Origin: Bacillota bacterium
GTDB taxonomy: Bacteria > Bacillota > Bacilli > Bacillales_A > Planococcaceae
Reading direction: 5' to 3'
DNA: 51,249 bases
NCBI GenBank assembly: GCA_023405135.1
Contig: JAEXYZ010000014.1
Coordinates: 1-51,249 of the forward strand
Shown here: positions 1-8,757 of the stretch, in pieces
Numbering within the stretch: the stretch's first letter is position 1
Layout: each line of letters starts with the position of its first letter
Translations under genes and position numbers: made by a program
Notes under the pieces: model-generated
What the model was told of the DNA's origin: nothing
Seen by the model: the letters and a program-made list of their open reading frames with translations, nothing else
Databases searched by the model: none

Positions 1-216
1 CCTGCATTTAGAAAGCGAATACAAACGTTAAAAAACTGGCAGGTAGAAATCTTAAATAGCTTTGTATTCAACTATTCAAATGGTTTTTTAGAAGGTATTA
101 ATAATAAATCAAAAGTGCTCAAACGAACTGCTTATGGCTTCCGCAAATATGAGCACTTTAAAGCGAAAATATTATTAGGACACATGTATAGAAAAATAGG
201 ATTATATGTTGGGTGA
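1..216 (+). CDS. ISL3-family transposase, C-terminal fragment (cut by window edge)
   Basis: The first 71 codons of the window are open without a start and end in TGA at 214-216. The translation contains the stretch NGFLEGINNKSKVLKRTAYG followed by GFRKYEHFKAKILL, which is the typical C-terminal end of ISL3-type DDE transposases (the conserved EG.N...K.IKR..YGFR segment after the last catalytic Glu). The rest of the gene lies to the left of the window. An imperfectly known terminal inverted repeat (331-356) follows about 115 bases downstream, so this is the right end of an insertion sequence that sits where B. subtilis has spmB next to rluB. Family assignment is by motif memory. Confidence 0.8.
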   Translation, partial: PAFRKRIQTLKNWQVEILNSFVFNYSNGFLEGINNKSKVLKRTAYGFRKYEHFKAKILLGHMYRKIGLYVG

Positions 217-234
217 GAAAATGAAACCAGCCGA

Positions 235-288
235 CCTGCCCCATCCATTGCTTACGAAGCGTAGCGAGGAAGCAATGGATGGGGCAGG
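235..288. repeat. 19-bp perfect inverted repeat (hairpin) downstream of the transposase
   Basis: Positions 235-253 (CCTGCCCCATCCATTGCTT) and 270-288 are exact reverse complements around a 16-base loop. It lies between the transposase stop codon and the right end of the insertion sequence. It can fold in RNA from either strand. A run of T does not follow, so it is not a standard terminator; it may block transcription or translation running into the element, or be recognised as DNA. Confidence 0.8.
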
Positions 289-330
289 AAAAGTGATTCT
301 TGTAAACTAAAAAATTTACTTCTCTCGTTT

Positions 331-356
331 GTCACCCCAACAATTGACAAAGGACC
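331..356. mobile_element. Probable right terminal inverted repeat of the ISL3-like element
   Basis: The sequence from 331 to 356 reads, on the minus strand, GGTCCTTTGTCAATTGTTGG followed by GGTGAC. This resembles the ends of ISL3-type elements (GGxxCTTTGTCAA..GTTGGGG). The outer edge would be at about 356, and the next 8 bases (357-364, TATATTAA) could be the target duplication. The left end is outside the window, so neither the repeat nor the duplication can be confirmed. Confidence 0.55.
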
Positions 357-406
357 TATATTAAATGATAAAGGTAATTTTTGGGATTGAGAGGAGGGGC
401 ATAATC

Positions 407-622
407 ATGATTAAAAACAATAAACTATCTTTGAAAGAACAGATAATCGCTTTTACTTCAATTGTAATCATTGCATTGTCTATTTTCCTATCAATAGATC
501 GTTATATGCTTTATGTAAATATCAAAGAAATATCAGATCAGTGCTACGATACAAATGGATTTCCAATTTTAGAAAGAAGTCATCATTTATCAGGTAATTA
601 TTCTTTCTCATGTGACAGGTAA
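407..622 (+). CDS. Small single-pass membrane protein of unknown function
   Basis: The start at ATG 407 is chosen because GAGGAGGGG (391-399) lies 7 bases upstream; the frame is open further upstream to 365 but without a ribosome site. The 71-residue product has a basic N-terminus, one hydrophobic segment at about residues 12-30 (IIAFTSIVIIALSIFLSI), and a soluble tail with two Cys residues (SDQCYDT and FSCDR), suggesting an exported tail that could form a disulfide. I do not recognise the family. It is followed directly by a strong terminator at 645-676 and preceded by the insertion sequence end, so it is a single-gene unit whose promoter may have been altered by the insertion. Confidence 0.6.
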   Translation: MIKNNKLSLKEQIIAFTSIVIIALSIFLSIDRYMLYVNIKEISDQCYDTNGFPILERSHHLSGNYSFSCDR

Positions 623-644
623 TAAAACAATCGCTTTGCTACGA

Positions 645-676
645 AAAGCACTCCTACTCTCATGGAGTGCTTTTTA
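645..676 (+). terminator. Rho-independent terminator of the 407-622 gene
   Basis: AAAAGCACTCC (645-655) pairs with GGAGTGCTTTT (664-674) around a 8-base loop and ends in a T run. Confidence 0.85.
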
Positions 677-1147
677 GCATTGTGTGGTGCATTGAATTCT
701 ATTAAATATTTACTTTTTTGGTAAATATGAACAAATCCTTTCCCATTCTTTTGTTTTTTTCTTACTATAAAAAATCTGTATTTTAGTTATTACCTGTTAA
801 ACAGGTTTGGTAGTTGTTATTTTATAAAAAAACAGTACAAAAGGTATTTGGTTGTTAATAATTAAAGTAGGTTAATAAAATCGTTTGTTCTTTTACTTTT
901 AGGGTACATACGTTTTTTATTATAAAAAAGGTAACTATTCTATTTAGAATGGTTGCCTTTTTAAGTCAGATTACTAAAAGAAAGTTATTGTTCTATTTCT
1001 CCTTTTTAACAAAATAATTAAACAACTTGGAAAATAAGTTATTTTCCTTTAATAATACTAGCGAATGTGACATAATTTTCAACAGATTGATGTCGAATTT
1101 TGATGTTTTATAATCCATAATAAAAATGCACTTACGAGGTGAACAGA
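677..1147. other. Gene-free AT-rich stretch with a second hairpin
   Basis: No convincing gene is seen between the terminator at 676 and rluB at 1148. A 17-base stem at 926-942 and 945-961 (starting AAAAGGTAACTATTCTA, with one G-U and a few imperfect pairs) ends in T residues and looks like another rho-independent terminator. What it would terminate is not visible; a short untranslated RNA from the 700-925 region is possible but unsupported. The 993-1190 reading frame on the other strand overlaps rluB and is not credible. Confidence 0.5.
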
Positions 1148-1882
1148 ATGGAAAGATTACAAAAGGTAATTGCTTATGCTGGTGTCGCATCTAGGCGAAA
1201 AGCAGAACAGTTAATATTAGAAGGTAAAGTTAAAGTGAATGGAAAAGTTGTGAAGGAGTTAGGAGTTAAAGTTTCAGACTCTGATACAGTTGAAGTAAAC
1301 GGAGTAAAACTAGAAAAAGAAGATAAAGTATACTTTTTACTATATAAACCACGAGGAGTTATTTCTGCAGTAACTGATGATAAAGGACGAAAAACAGTTA
1401 CAGATATATTTAAAAAACATGTTCATCAACGAATTTTTCCGGTAGGGCGACTTGATTATGATACATCAGGTCTTTTGCTATTAACAAATGATGGCGAATT
1501 TGCGTATCAATTAACTCATCCTAAATTTAAAATCGATAAAACGTATATTGCTCGGGTAAAAGGAGTACCAACGATTGAAGGACTTAAAAAGCTTCAACGA
1601 GGAATCAAATTAGAAGACGGGAAAACTGCTCCGGCAAAAGTAAGTATGACATCATTTGATGAAAAAGCGGGAAAAGCCATTTGCGAAATTACGATACATG
1701 AAGGTCGTAACCGTCAAGTTCGACGTATGTTCGAAGCAATTGGAACACCTGTTGTAAAGCTGAAGCGAGAACGCTTTGCTTTCCTGGATCTATCGGGCTT
1801 AAAAACAGGAGAGTATCGTGAACTGACGAAGCATGAGGTAAAAAAACTACGTGTTCTAGCTCAAACTGGTAAAATTGATTAA
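1148..1882 (+). CDS. rluB: 23S rRNA pseudouridine synthase RluB
   Basis: The 244-residue product begins MERLQKVIAYAGVASRRKAE, an S4 RNA-binding domain (about residues 1-60), followed by an RsuA/RluB-type pseudouridine synthase domain. The catalytic Asp lies in GRLDYDTSGLLLLTNDGE, and the family's second motif is seen in EGRNRQVRRMFEAIG. The enzyme isomerises a uridine in helix 89 of 23S rRNA (2605 region in E. coli numbering). ATG 1148 is preferred over the in-frame GTG at 1139 because GAGGTG (1136-1141) is a ribosome site spaced 6 bases from it. The gene lies directly upstream of resA as in B. subtilis (formerly ypuL). Confidence 0.93.
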   Translation: MERLQKVIAYAGVASRRKAEQLILEGKVKVNGKVVKELGVKVSDSDTVEVNGVKLEKEDKVYFLLYKPRGVISAVTDDKGRKTVTDIFKKHVHQRIFPVGRLDYDTSGLLLLTNDGEFAYQLTHPKFKIDKTYIARVKGVPTIEGLKKLQRGIKLEDGKTAPAKVSMTSFDEKAGKAICEITIHEGRNRQVRRMFEAIGTPVVKLKRERFAFLDLSGLKTGEYRELTKHEVKKLRVLAQTGKID

Positions 1883-1997
1883 CACTAATATTGCAGTGGA
1901 AACGTTCATAATTCAGTCAAATTCTAACGATTAAGCAAAAATGAAGTTTGCTATAATAAAAAAGGTTGTATTGTTTTTCGGGGGGGAAAACCGACAT

Positions 1998-2537
1998 ATG
2001 GATAAGAAAAAGAAACGCTCCATTATGCGTGGAGCCATTCTCATCATACTCGTTGCTGCAATAGCCTATACAATTTATAGCTCAGCAACAAAAGATAAAG
2101 CGGAATTATTAAAAGTTGGTGACAAAGCGCCGAATTTTGAACTTGTAGATTTATATGATAGTAACGTAAAACACCGTCTATCTGACTATGAAGGAAAAGG
2201 TGTCTTTTTAAATTTCTGGGGAACTTGGTGTGAACCTTGTAAAAAAGAAATGCCAGCAATGTCCAATCAATATGCGATTTACAAAGAACAGGGTGTCGAA
2301 GTACTAGCAATCAATATCGCACAAACAGACTTTGAAGTAAAAAAGTTTATTGAAAGCTTAGATGTTCACTTTCCAGTGGCGATTGACACTACGAAAGATG
2401 TTATGAACGAATATAACGTTTATAATCTACCTGCGACAATATTAGTTAATCCTGAAGGGAAAGTTGAAAAAATTATTACTGGAGAAATGAACGAACAACA
2501 AATCGCTTCATATATGGAATCAATTAAGCCAGAATAG
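1998..2537 (+). CDS. resA: Thiol-disulfide oxidoreductase ResA
   Basis: ResA is a membrane-anchored, extracytoplasmic thioredoxin-like protein that reduces the haem-binding cysteines of apocytochrome c before haem attachment. Start ATG 1998 follows GGGGGGAAA (1981-1989) and gives 179 residues, the usual ResA length. A basic N-terminus is followed by a single hydrophobic anchor at residues about 11-27, then an AhpC/TSA-thioredoxin fold with the active site WCEPC (the CEPC pair is the one typical of ResA) and the cis-Pro region YNLPATILV. It is the first gene of resABC; resB starts 9 bases downstream. A -10-like TATAAT lies at 1952-1957. Confidence 0.95.
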   Translation: MDKKKKRSIMRGAILIILVAAIAYTIYSSATKDKAELLKVGDKAPNFELVDLYDSNVKHRLSDYEGKGVFLNFWGTWCEPCKKEMPAMSNQYAIYKEQGVEVLAINIAQTDFEVKKFIESLDVHFPVAIDTTKDVMNEYNVYNLPATILVNPEGKVEKIITGEMNEQQIASYMESIKPE

Positions 2538-2546
2538 GAGTAATTC

Positions 2547-4202
2547 ATGATGGAAAAAATTATTTGTGCTTGTGGTCATGAAAATCCAGTAGGAACGAAG
2601 CTTTGTGAAAAATGCGGTCGACCATTAACAGAACAAGAGCAAAATAGTAAAGTTGTCGATATGCGATATGATGGTATTGCCATTCGTTCAAAAACTCGTA
2701 ACAAATCAATTATCGATAAAGTTTGGAATTTCTTTTCAAGTGTAAAAGTCGGCGTTTCTTTAATTATTATTAATCTAGTAGCAGCTTCAATTGGAACAAT
2801 TTTTCCACAGGAGTTTTATGTAACGGATGTCGAAAAGGCAAAATACTACGAAGAAACTTATGGTTCATTAGGGAAACTTTATTACTCATTGGGTTTTTCA
2901 GATATTTATAGCTCGTGGTGGTTCCAAATATTAGTTGGACTACTTGGTATTTCGATTATCATTGCAAGTATTGATAGAGGTATTCCTCTTCATAAATCGT
3001 TAAAAAATCAACGTGTAAAACGACATGAGAGTTTTATGAGACGTCAACGTATTGTGGCAGAAGGTGCCGTTACGAATGGAGACGCTTCCAAAACACTTGA
3101 TAAAGTCGAAGAGAAAATGAAAAATCTAAAATATAATGTGCGTCGTGAAGGAAATGCTATTTTAGCAGAACGAGGACGCTTTGCACGTTATGGCCCATAC
3201 ATAAACCATTTAGGTTTAATTATCTTCTTGTTAGGTGTCATGCTACGAATGTTACCTGGTTTTTATATAGATGAATCAATGTGGATTCGTGAAGGTGAGA
3301 CTCGAGCAATACCTGGAATGGAAGGTTATTTTCTTGAAAATGAAAAATTTATTTTAGAATTACATGATAATCAAAAAACAGAATCACAGATCCAACAGGG
3401 AGTTAATGCTGTAGCGAAAAACTATCAGACAGATGTGAAATTATATAAACAAGCAGATGACGCAGTTGCTGGTCAAGCTGATAATTTAGAATTAGTTAAA
3501 GAATATTCAATTCGAGTAAACCATCCATTACAGCATGAAGGCTATTCATTTTATCAAATGGATTTCCGTTTAAACGAATTAAAAACGATGGTTTTTAATT
3601 TGACAAATAAAGCAACTGGACAATCTTTAGGGGAAGTTAGTATTGATTTAACAAATCCTCAAGAGGAATATGTCATTGATGATCAAACGAAAATTTCGTT
3701 GTTAGGCTATTATCCTGATTTCTCAGGATTTAAAGATGGTGTGCCTCAAACTGCAACACCTACTCCTAACAATCCTGCTTTTATTTTTAAAATGATAACA
3801 CCTGACACTCCAGAAGGTGAAACTAGTTTCGTTGCTATTAGACAGACAATTGAACCAAATGGTGAAAATCAATATAAAATGCAATTTAAAAGCGTTGAAA
3901 CGAGAAATCTTTCTGGTTTAACAGTACATAAAGATAAAACAATTCCGATTTTAATTGTTGGCGGTATTATCTTTATGTTAGGTGTAGCAATCGGTTCTTA
4001 TTGGAATCACCGTCGTATATGGATTGAACAATTACAGGATGGTACAATTCGACTAGCTGCACATACAAACAAAAACTGGTTTAGTATAAAGAAAGATTTA
4101 AATGCAATTACAGAGCGTGCAAGCTTACCAAAATATATCGACCAGTTAGATGAAGAAGCTGAAAATGAGCAAAAGGAAAAGGAAGGTGACAACACCTTAT
4201 GA
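2547..4202 (+). CDS. resB: Cytochrome c biogenesis protein ResB
   Basis: ResB is the large membrane subunit of the System II (Ccs) cytochrome c synthase, working with ResC to move haem across the membrane and attach it to CXXCH motifs. The 551-residue product starts with a short zinc-ribbon-like segment (CACGHENPVGTKLCEKCG, residues about 7-24), which Bacillus ResB proteins also have. Membrane segments lie near residues 66-85, 124-145, 218-237 and at about 470-490, with a long extracytoplasmic domain between the third and fourth. It overlaps resC by the ATGA at 4199-4202, implying translational coupling. Confidence 0.95.
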   Translation: MMEKIICACGHENPVGTKLCEKCGRPLTEQEQNSKVVDMRYDGIAIRSKTRNKSIIDKVWNFFSSVKVGVSLIIINLVAASIGTIFPQEFYVTDVEKAKYYEETYGSLGKLYYSLGFSDIYSSWWFQILVGLLGISIIIASIDRGIPLHKSLKNQRVKRHESFMRRQRIVAEGAVTNGDASKTLDKVEEKMKNLKYNVRREGNAILAERGRFARYGPYINHLGLIIFLLGVMLRMLPGFYIDESMWIREGETRAIPGMEGYFLENEKFILELHDNQKTESQIQQGVNAVAKNYQTDVKLYKQADDAVAGQADNLELVKEYSIRVNHPLQHEGYSFYQMDFRLNELKTMVFNLTNKATGQSLGEVSIDLTNPQEEYVIDDQTKISLLGYYPDFSGFKDGVPQTATPTPNNPAFIFKMITPDTPEGETSFVAIRQTIEPNGENQYKMQFKSVETRNLSGLTVHKDKTIPILIVGGIIFMLGVAIGSYWNHRRIWIEQLQDGTIRLAAHTNKNWFSIKKDLNAITERASLPKYIDQLDEEAENEQKEKEGDNTL

Positions 4203-5386
4203 ATTTAATTGATATAAGTGGCAATCTATTATTTGTTGCTTTTATTGCATATTTAGTTGCAACTTTATTATTCGGTGGTGCCATTAAAAGCTCAAAACCT
4301 GATGGAGCTGCAAAACGAGCGGATAAATGGGGTAGCTTTGCAATTATTGTAACGATTGTTGGGTTGGTCGCACAATTAGGATATTTTATTACACGCTGGG
4401 TTTATACTGGACATGCACCAGTAAGTAATATGTTTGAATTCACGACAGCATTCGGTATGTTTATAATTGGTGCGTTTATCCTTATTTACTATATGTATCG
4501 AATCGCGGCTCTTGGATTAATTGCACTGCCAATTGCAATTTTGATTATCGCGTATGCTGCAATGTTCCCAAATGAAGTGAACCCGCTAGTACCGTCTTTA
4601 CAAAGTTATTGGTTAACGATTCACGTTATTACAGCAGCCCTTGGTCAATCAATTTTAGCAATAAGTGCTGTAACTGGTTTACTTTATTTATTAAAAGATG
4701 TAAATCCAAAAATGAAATCAAAAGGTCGTTTTTGGTTAGAAGCGGTTCATTACTTTTTAGTTGTTGTAGTTGGTTTTGTGCTGATTACAATCGTATTTAG
4801 AAGTATGGGCTACGAAGCCGTGTTTAATTATGTTAATAAAGAAGGTATGGAACAAGAAATTACTTACAATTTACCAGCTGTTTTCGGGATGAATGACTAT
4901 ACATTATTAACGGACAATGTAATGGATCCAATTGTTGAAATGCCACCAGTGATTAATGCAAAAAAATTAACTACAGTATTTTGGTCATTTATAGTTGGAA
5001 CTGTTATTTATTTATTAATACGACTTGTTACACGTAGACGTCTTATCGAAATGTTACATCCCCTTGTTCAGAAGGTAAATCTGCCTTTGTTGGATGAAGT
5101 AGGGTATCGCTCCGTATTAATTGGATTCCCTGTATTTAGTTTAGGGGCTCTTGTCTTTGCAATGATTTGGGCACAAGAAGCATGGGGCCGATTCTGGGGC
5201 TGGGATCCGAAAGAAGTATGGGCGCTTATTACTTGGTTATTTTATGCGGCATTCTTGCATTTACGATTATCGAAAGGTTGGGAAGGAAGAAAATCTGCTT
5301 GGCTTGCATTAATAGGCTTTGCTATTATTCTTTTCAACTTAATCGTCGTAAACCTAGTAATCGCAGGCTTACATTCTTACGCATAA
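4199..5386 (+). CDS. resC: Cytochrome c biogenesis protein ResC
   Basis: ResC is the haem-handling partner of ResB in System II cytochrome c assembly. The 395-residue polytopic protein carries the tryptophan-rich WWD haem-binding signature at residues 329-341 (WGRFWGWDPKEVW). Conserved His residues are present in transmembrane segments flanking it (for example in IHVITAALGQS and near the C-terminal AGLHSYA). The start codon overlaps the resB stop. A terminator follows at 5401, separating resABC from resDE. Confidence 0.95.
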   Translation: MNLIDISGNLLFVAFIAYLVATLLFGGAIKSSKPDGAAKRADKWGSFAIIVTIVGLVAQLGYFITRWVYTGHAPVSNMFEFTTAFGMFIIGAFILIYYMYRIAALGLIALPIAILIIAYAAMFPNEVNPLVPSLQSYWLTIHVITAALGQSILAISAVTGLLYLLKDVNPKMKSKGRFWLEAVHYFLVVVVGFVLITIVFRSMGYEAVFNYVNKEGMEQEITYNLPAVFGMNDYTLLTDNVMDPIVEMPPVINAKKLTTVFWSFIVGTVIYLLIRLVTRRRLIEMLHPLVQKVNLPLLDEVGYRSVLIGFPVFSLGALVFAMIWAQEAWGRFWGWDPKEVWALITWLFYAAFLHLRLSKGWEGRKSAWLALIGFAIILFNLIVVNLVIAGLHSYA

Positions 5387-5400
5387 TATAAAAGTTAATT

Positions 5401-5436
5401 GAAAGTTCTTCTCGTAAAATGGGAAGAACTTTCTTT
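5401..5436 (+). terminator. Rho-independent terminator after resC
   Basis: GAAAGTTCTTC (5401-5411) pairs with GAAGAACTTTC (5423-5433), followed by TTT. It separates the resABC unit from resDE. Confidence 0.8.
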
Positions 5437-5620
5437 AGTATAGTTTTAATAAATAGTGGTAATAGTAGAGAAAATTTACCGATATTAGTGTTAAGATAAA
5501 TACTACAAAATCTTTACAAGAAAATACTATTAAATATAGGAAGATTTACTATATCTTCTTTTAATTTTTAACATGAAATTGTACAATGATAGTAGAGAAA
5601 GTATGAGAGGGGTAAAACCT

Positions 5621-6337
5621 ATGTCTGAAAATATTTCTGTATTAGTAGTAGATGATGAAGATCGTATTCGCCGCTTATTAAAAATGTATCTTGAACGAGA
5701 AGGCTATGAAGTAGATGAAGCTGAAAATGGTGAGGTTGCACTCTCAAAGGCGTTGGAGAACGATTATCATTGTATCTTATTAGATATTATGATGCCTGAA
5801 AAAGATGGTCTTCAAGTATGTGAAGAGTTGAGAGAAAAAAAGGCAACGCCAATTATATTATTAACTGCTAAAGGCGAAGAAGCAAACCGAGTACAAGGGT
5901 TTGAGCTTGGAGCAGATGATTATATAGTAAAACCATTTAGCCCACGAGAAGTGGTGTTACGTGTGAAAGCGATTTTACGTCGTTCTTCCGCATTTTCACC
6001 TGTATCAAGTCCATCAACTTCGAAAGATTTAGTGGTATTCCCACATTTGACAATTGATCATGATGCACACCGTGTTACGGCAGATGGAACAGAAGTAAAT
6101 TTAACACCAAAAGAATATGAATTACTTTATTTCTTAGCAAAAGCTCCTGATAAAGTGTTTGATCGTGAGCAATTATTAAAAGAAGTTTGGCATTATGACT
6201 TTTTTGGTGACCTTAGAACAGTTGATACCCATGTAAAACGTTTACGTGAGAAGCTTAACCGTGTCTCAGAAGATGCAGCAAAAATGATTGTAACTGTTTG
6301 GGGCGTTGGTTATAAATTTGAGGTTGTCAATGATTAA
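5621..6337 (+). CDS. resD: Response regulator ResD
   Basis: ResD is an OmpR/PhoB-family DNA-binding response regulator that activates genes for aerobic and anaerobic respiration, including resABC in B. subtilis. Start ATG 5621 (MSENISVLVVDDEDRI) follows AGAGGGG; upstream in-frame codons lack a ribosome site. The receiver domain (residues about 1-120) has the acidic pair DDE, the phosphoacceptor Asp55 in LLDIMMPEKDG, and the conserved Lys in DDYIVKPFSPRE. A winged-helix effector domain fills residues about 140-236 (LTPKEYELLYFL ... TVWGVGYKFE). resE starts inside its last codons. Confidence 0.95.
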   Translation: MSENISVLVVDDEDRIRRLLKMYLEREGYEVDEAENGEVALSKALENDYHCILLDIMMPEKDGLQVCEELREKKATPIILLTAKGEEANRVQGFELGADDYIVKPFSPREVVLRVKAILRRSSAFSPVSSPSTSKDLVVFPHLTIDHDAHRVTADGTEVNLTPKEYELLYFLAKAPDKVFDREQLLKEVWHYDFFGDLRTVDTHVKRLREKLNRVSEDAAKMIVTVWGVGYKFEVVND

Positions 6338-8105
6338 AATATGGAGAAGTATTGTCGGGAAGCTATGGGTAACCATATTGCTTCTCGTTTCATTTGTATT
6401 GTTTGTCTTCACTATTTTGATGCTAGAATTTCTTGAAAATTATCATAAAGAACAGGCTGAGCAATCGTTACGACAAACAGCCTCTACTATTGCCAGCATT
6501 GTTGATAATTATGACCTTGAGCAATTAACTGACGAAATTATACAGGAAATGCTACCTGATGATACAAATGCATTTATTGTATCCCAAGAACGAGAAGTTG
6601 TGTCGGCTTTCCAAACAGGTATAAACAATGAAAAAATACAGGCTAATATAATAGAAAATAAAGCGTTTTCTAAAATTTATGAAGTAGATATCCCAATTAT
6701 AAAAGAAATGATTTTACCTTCACAAACTGAAGAAGAAAAAATGGAAAATTATATTGTTCTTAGTTATCCATTAAAAAGTGACAATGAAGTTCATGGTTCA
6801 ATATTTATTTATCAAAATCCAATTGCTCTCCATGAAACTTCACAAGAAACGACTAAAATTGTCTTTTTAGCAGCTTTTATCGCCTTTGTTTTAACAACTT
6901 TCTTTGCCTTTTTCTTATCTTCACGAATTACTTGGCCCCTTAGAAAAATGCGAGAGCATGCCTTTGAGTTGGCGAAGGGTAAATTTGATGAAACATTACC
7001 TACTACACAAAACGATGAAATTGGACAATTAGCTGTTGCCTTTAATCAAATGGGTAGACAATTAAAGCATCATTTAGAAGTCATTAATCAAGAAAAAGAA
7101 CAGCTAGCAAGTGTATTAACTTCAATGACAGATAGTGTTATTACATTTAATCGTGATCGTACGATTTTGTTAAGTAATCCTCCTGCTGAAAAACTATTGC
7201 AAAAATGGTTTTTAGGAAATAAATCTGAAGAAGCTAGTCCAATTCCAACAGAAATTTATCATATGTTGGATCATGTTTTAAATTTTGAAGATAAATTAGA
7301 AGAAGATATTGAAATGAACGGGTTTTACTATCGAATTACAATTAGTCCGTTAAAAAATAGTGAACAGTCGATTCGAGGTGCGATTGCAGTAATACGGGAT
7401 ATGACGGAACAATCCAGATTGGAAAAACTGCGCTCTGATTTTATAGCCAACGTTTCTCATGAGCTACGAACACCTATTTCGATGCTGCAAGGATATTCGG
7501 AGGCGTTGCTTGATGATGTTGTGACTTCAGAGGAGGATCGTAAAGAGATGATTCGCATTATATATGACGAATCACAGCGAATGGGTAGACTTGTTAAAGA
7601 TTTACTTGATTTAGCTAGAATGGAATCTGGTTATACAACTTTATATAAAGAAAATGTTCCAATTGTGCAAGTTTTGGAACGTATTACTCAAAAATTTGCT
7701 CAAGTTGCAAAGGAAAATCACGTTCATTTGCAATTTAAAACAAATCTATCAGAACAATTGGAAATCAGTATAGATGAAGATCGAATAGAACAAGTGTTAA
7801 CAAACTTAATTGATAATGCAATTCGTCACACTTCGAAGGAAGGAAGTGTAACCGTTTCTCTTGAGCAAGAGCTTTCCTACGTGAAAATTCAAGTAGCAGA
7901 TACAGGGGAAGGTATTCCACAAGAGGATTTACCATATGTATTTGAACGTTTTTATAAAGCGGATAAGGCTAGAACGCGTTCAAAAGGTGGAACAGGGCTA
8001 GGCTTAGCAATTGCTAGAAATATTGTCGAGGCCCACAAAGGAAATATTCGAGTTGACAGTACGGCTGGGGAAGGTACAACATTTACTTTCCACTTACCTT
8101 TATAA
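6330..8105 (+). CDS. resE: Sensor histidine kinase ResE
   Basis: ResE phosphorylates and dephosphorylates ResD in response to oxygen limitation. With start ATG 6330, which overlaps the resD stop by 8 bases, the product has 591 residues, close to B. subtilis ResE. Order: first transmembrane segment (about 8-28), extracytoplasmic loop, second transmembrane segment (about 172-194), HAMP domain, PAS-like domain (about 250-360), dimerisation/phosphotransfer domain with phosphoaccepting His377 in NVSHELRTP, and the ATPase domain with N-box (NLIDNAIRHTS), DTGEGI and GTGLGLAI motifs. A hairpin at 8113-8140 follows. Confidence 0.95.
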   Translation: MIKIWRSIVGKLWVTILLLVSFVLFVFTILMLEFLENYHKEQAEQSLRQTASTIASIVDNYDLEQLTDEIIQEMLPDDTNAFIVSQEREVVSAFQTGINNEKIQANIIENKAFSKIYEVDIPIIKEMILPSQTEEEKMENYIVLSYPLKSDNEVHGSIFIYQNPIALHETSQETTKIVFLAAFIAFVLTTFFAFFLSSRITWPLRKMREHAFELAKGKFDETLPTTQNDEIGQLAVAFNQMGRQLKHHLEVINQEKEQLASVLTSMTDSVITFNRDRTILLSNPPAEKLLQKWFLGNKSEEASPIPTEIYHMLDHVLNFEDKLEEDIEMNGFYYRITISPLKNSEQSIRGAIAVIRDMTEQSRLEKLRSDFIANVSHELRTPISMLQGYSEALLDDVVTSEEDRKEMIRIIYDESQRMGRLVKDLLDLARMESGYTTLYKENVPIVQVLERITQKFAQVAKENHVHLQFKTNLSEQLEISIDEDRIEQVLTNLIDNAIRHTSKEGSVTVSLEQELSYVKIQVADTGEGIPQEDLPYVFERFYKADKARTRSKGGTGLGLAIARNIVEAHKGNIRVDSTAGEGTTFTFHLPL

Positions 8106-8112
8106 GTTAATG

Positions 8113-8145
8113 AATAGCAGGGAGTTTTTGCCCTGCTATTGTTCT
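8113..8145 (+). terminator. Hairpin after resE
   Basis: AATAGCAGGG (8113-8122) and CCCTGCTATT (8131-8140) pair perfectly around an 8-base loop. The following T run is weak (GTTCT), so termination may be partial. Confidence 0.65.
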
Positions 8146-8163
8146 ATAAAAATAATAACTTTT

Positions 8164-8189
8164 TGTAACTTTTTTTAATTTATTACGAC
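8164..8189 (+). promoter_or_regulatory. SigX-type (ECF) promoter of sigX-rsiX
   Basis: TGTAAC at 8164-8169 and CGAC at 8186-8189 are separated by 16 bases. This matches the B. subtilis SigX consensus (TGTAAC, 16-17 bases, CGAC) and lies 28 bases upstream of the sigX start, so SigX probably activates its own operon. Confidence 0.75.
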
Positions 8190-8217
8190 AAAATAAGTAA
8201 GAACGGGGGTGGCATGG

Positions 8218-8757
8218 ATGAAAGATTCCATTTTCCATCGTTTGTATGATACCTACCATCAAGATGTCTTTCAATTTTTAATATATTTAGTAAAAAATCG
8301 AATAGTTGCAGAAGATTTATCCCATGAAGTATATGTAAGGGTGTTAAAATCTTATGATCGTTTTCAGGGGAGAAGCTCTGAAAAAACTTGGCTTTTTGCA
8401 ATCGCAAAAAACGTAGCAATTGATTACTTTAGAAAAAACACAATCCATTCATCCCATGCTTTTGACGCTTTTAATTGGGAAAGTGAGCAGCTTGTTTCAC
8501 CACAAAAATCACCCGAATCTTTAATAGAATTAAATGATGACATGAGACAATTACTCGATGCCCTTGATAAATGTACGGGAGATCAGAAAATGGTCATTAT
8601 TATGCGATATTTTCAAGAATTATCAATCTCAGAAACTGCCGCTATTTTAAAATGGTCGGAAGGTAAAGTGAAAACAACTCAACATCGTGCAATTAAACAT
8701 CTTCGTGAGCTATTAACAACTTCTGCAGAAAAGGAGGCAAATCATAATGAGTCATGA
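8218..8757 (+). CDS. sigX: ECF RNA polymerase sigma factor SigX
   Basis: An extracytoplasmic-function sigma factor; in B. subtilis SigX controls cell-surface charge and resistance to cationic peptides. ATG 8218 is preferred over the in-frame GTG 8209 because GGGGGTGG (8205-8212) is then 5 bases away; this gives 179 residues. Region 2 is seen at about residues 8-75 (AEDLSHEVYVRVLKSYDRFQ, then TWLFAIAKNVAIDYFRK) and region 4 at about 115-170 (ISETAAILKWSEGKVKTTQH helix-turn-helix). Position after resDE and upstream of rsiX matches B. subtilis. Confidence 0.93.
   Translation: MKDSIFHRLYDTYHQDVFQFLIYLVKNRIVAEDLSHEVYVRVLKSYDRFQGRSSEKTWLFAIAKNVAIDYFRKNTIHSSHAFDAFNWESEQLVSPQKSPESLIELNDDMRQLLDALDKCTGDQKMVIIMRYFQELSISETAAILKWSEGKVKTTQHRAIKHLRELLTTSAEKEANHNES

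Noticed and set aside
993..1190. 65-codon minus-strand frame overlapping rluB
   Set aside because: It overlaps the rluB ribosome site and start on the other strand and has no start signals.
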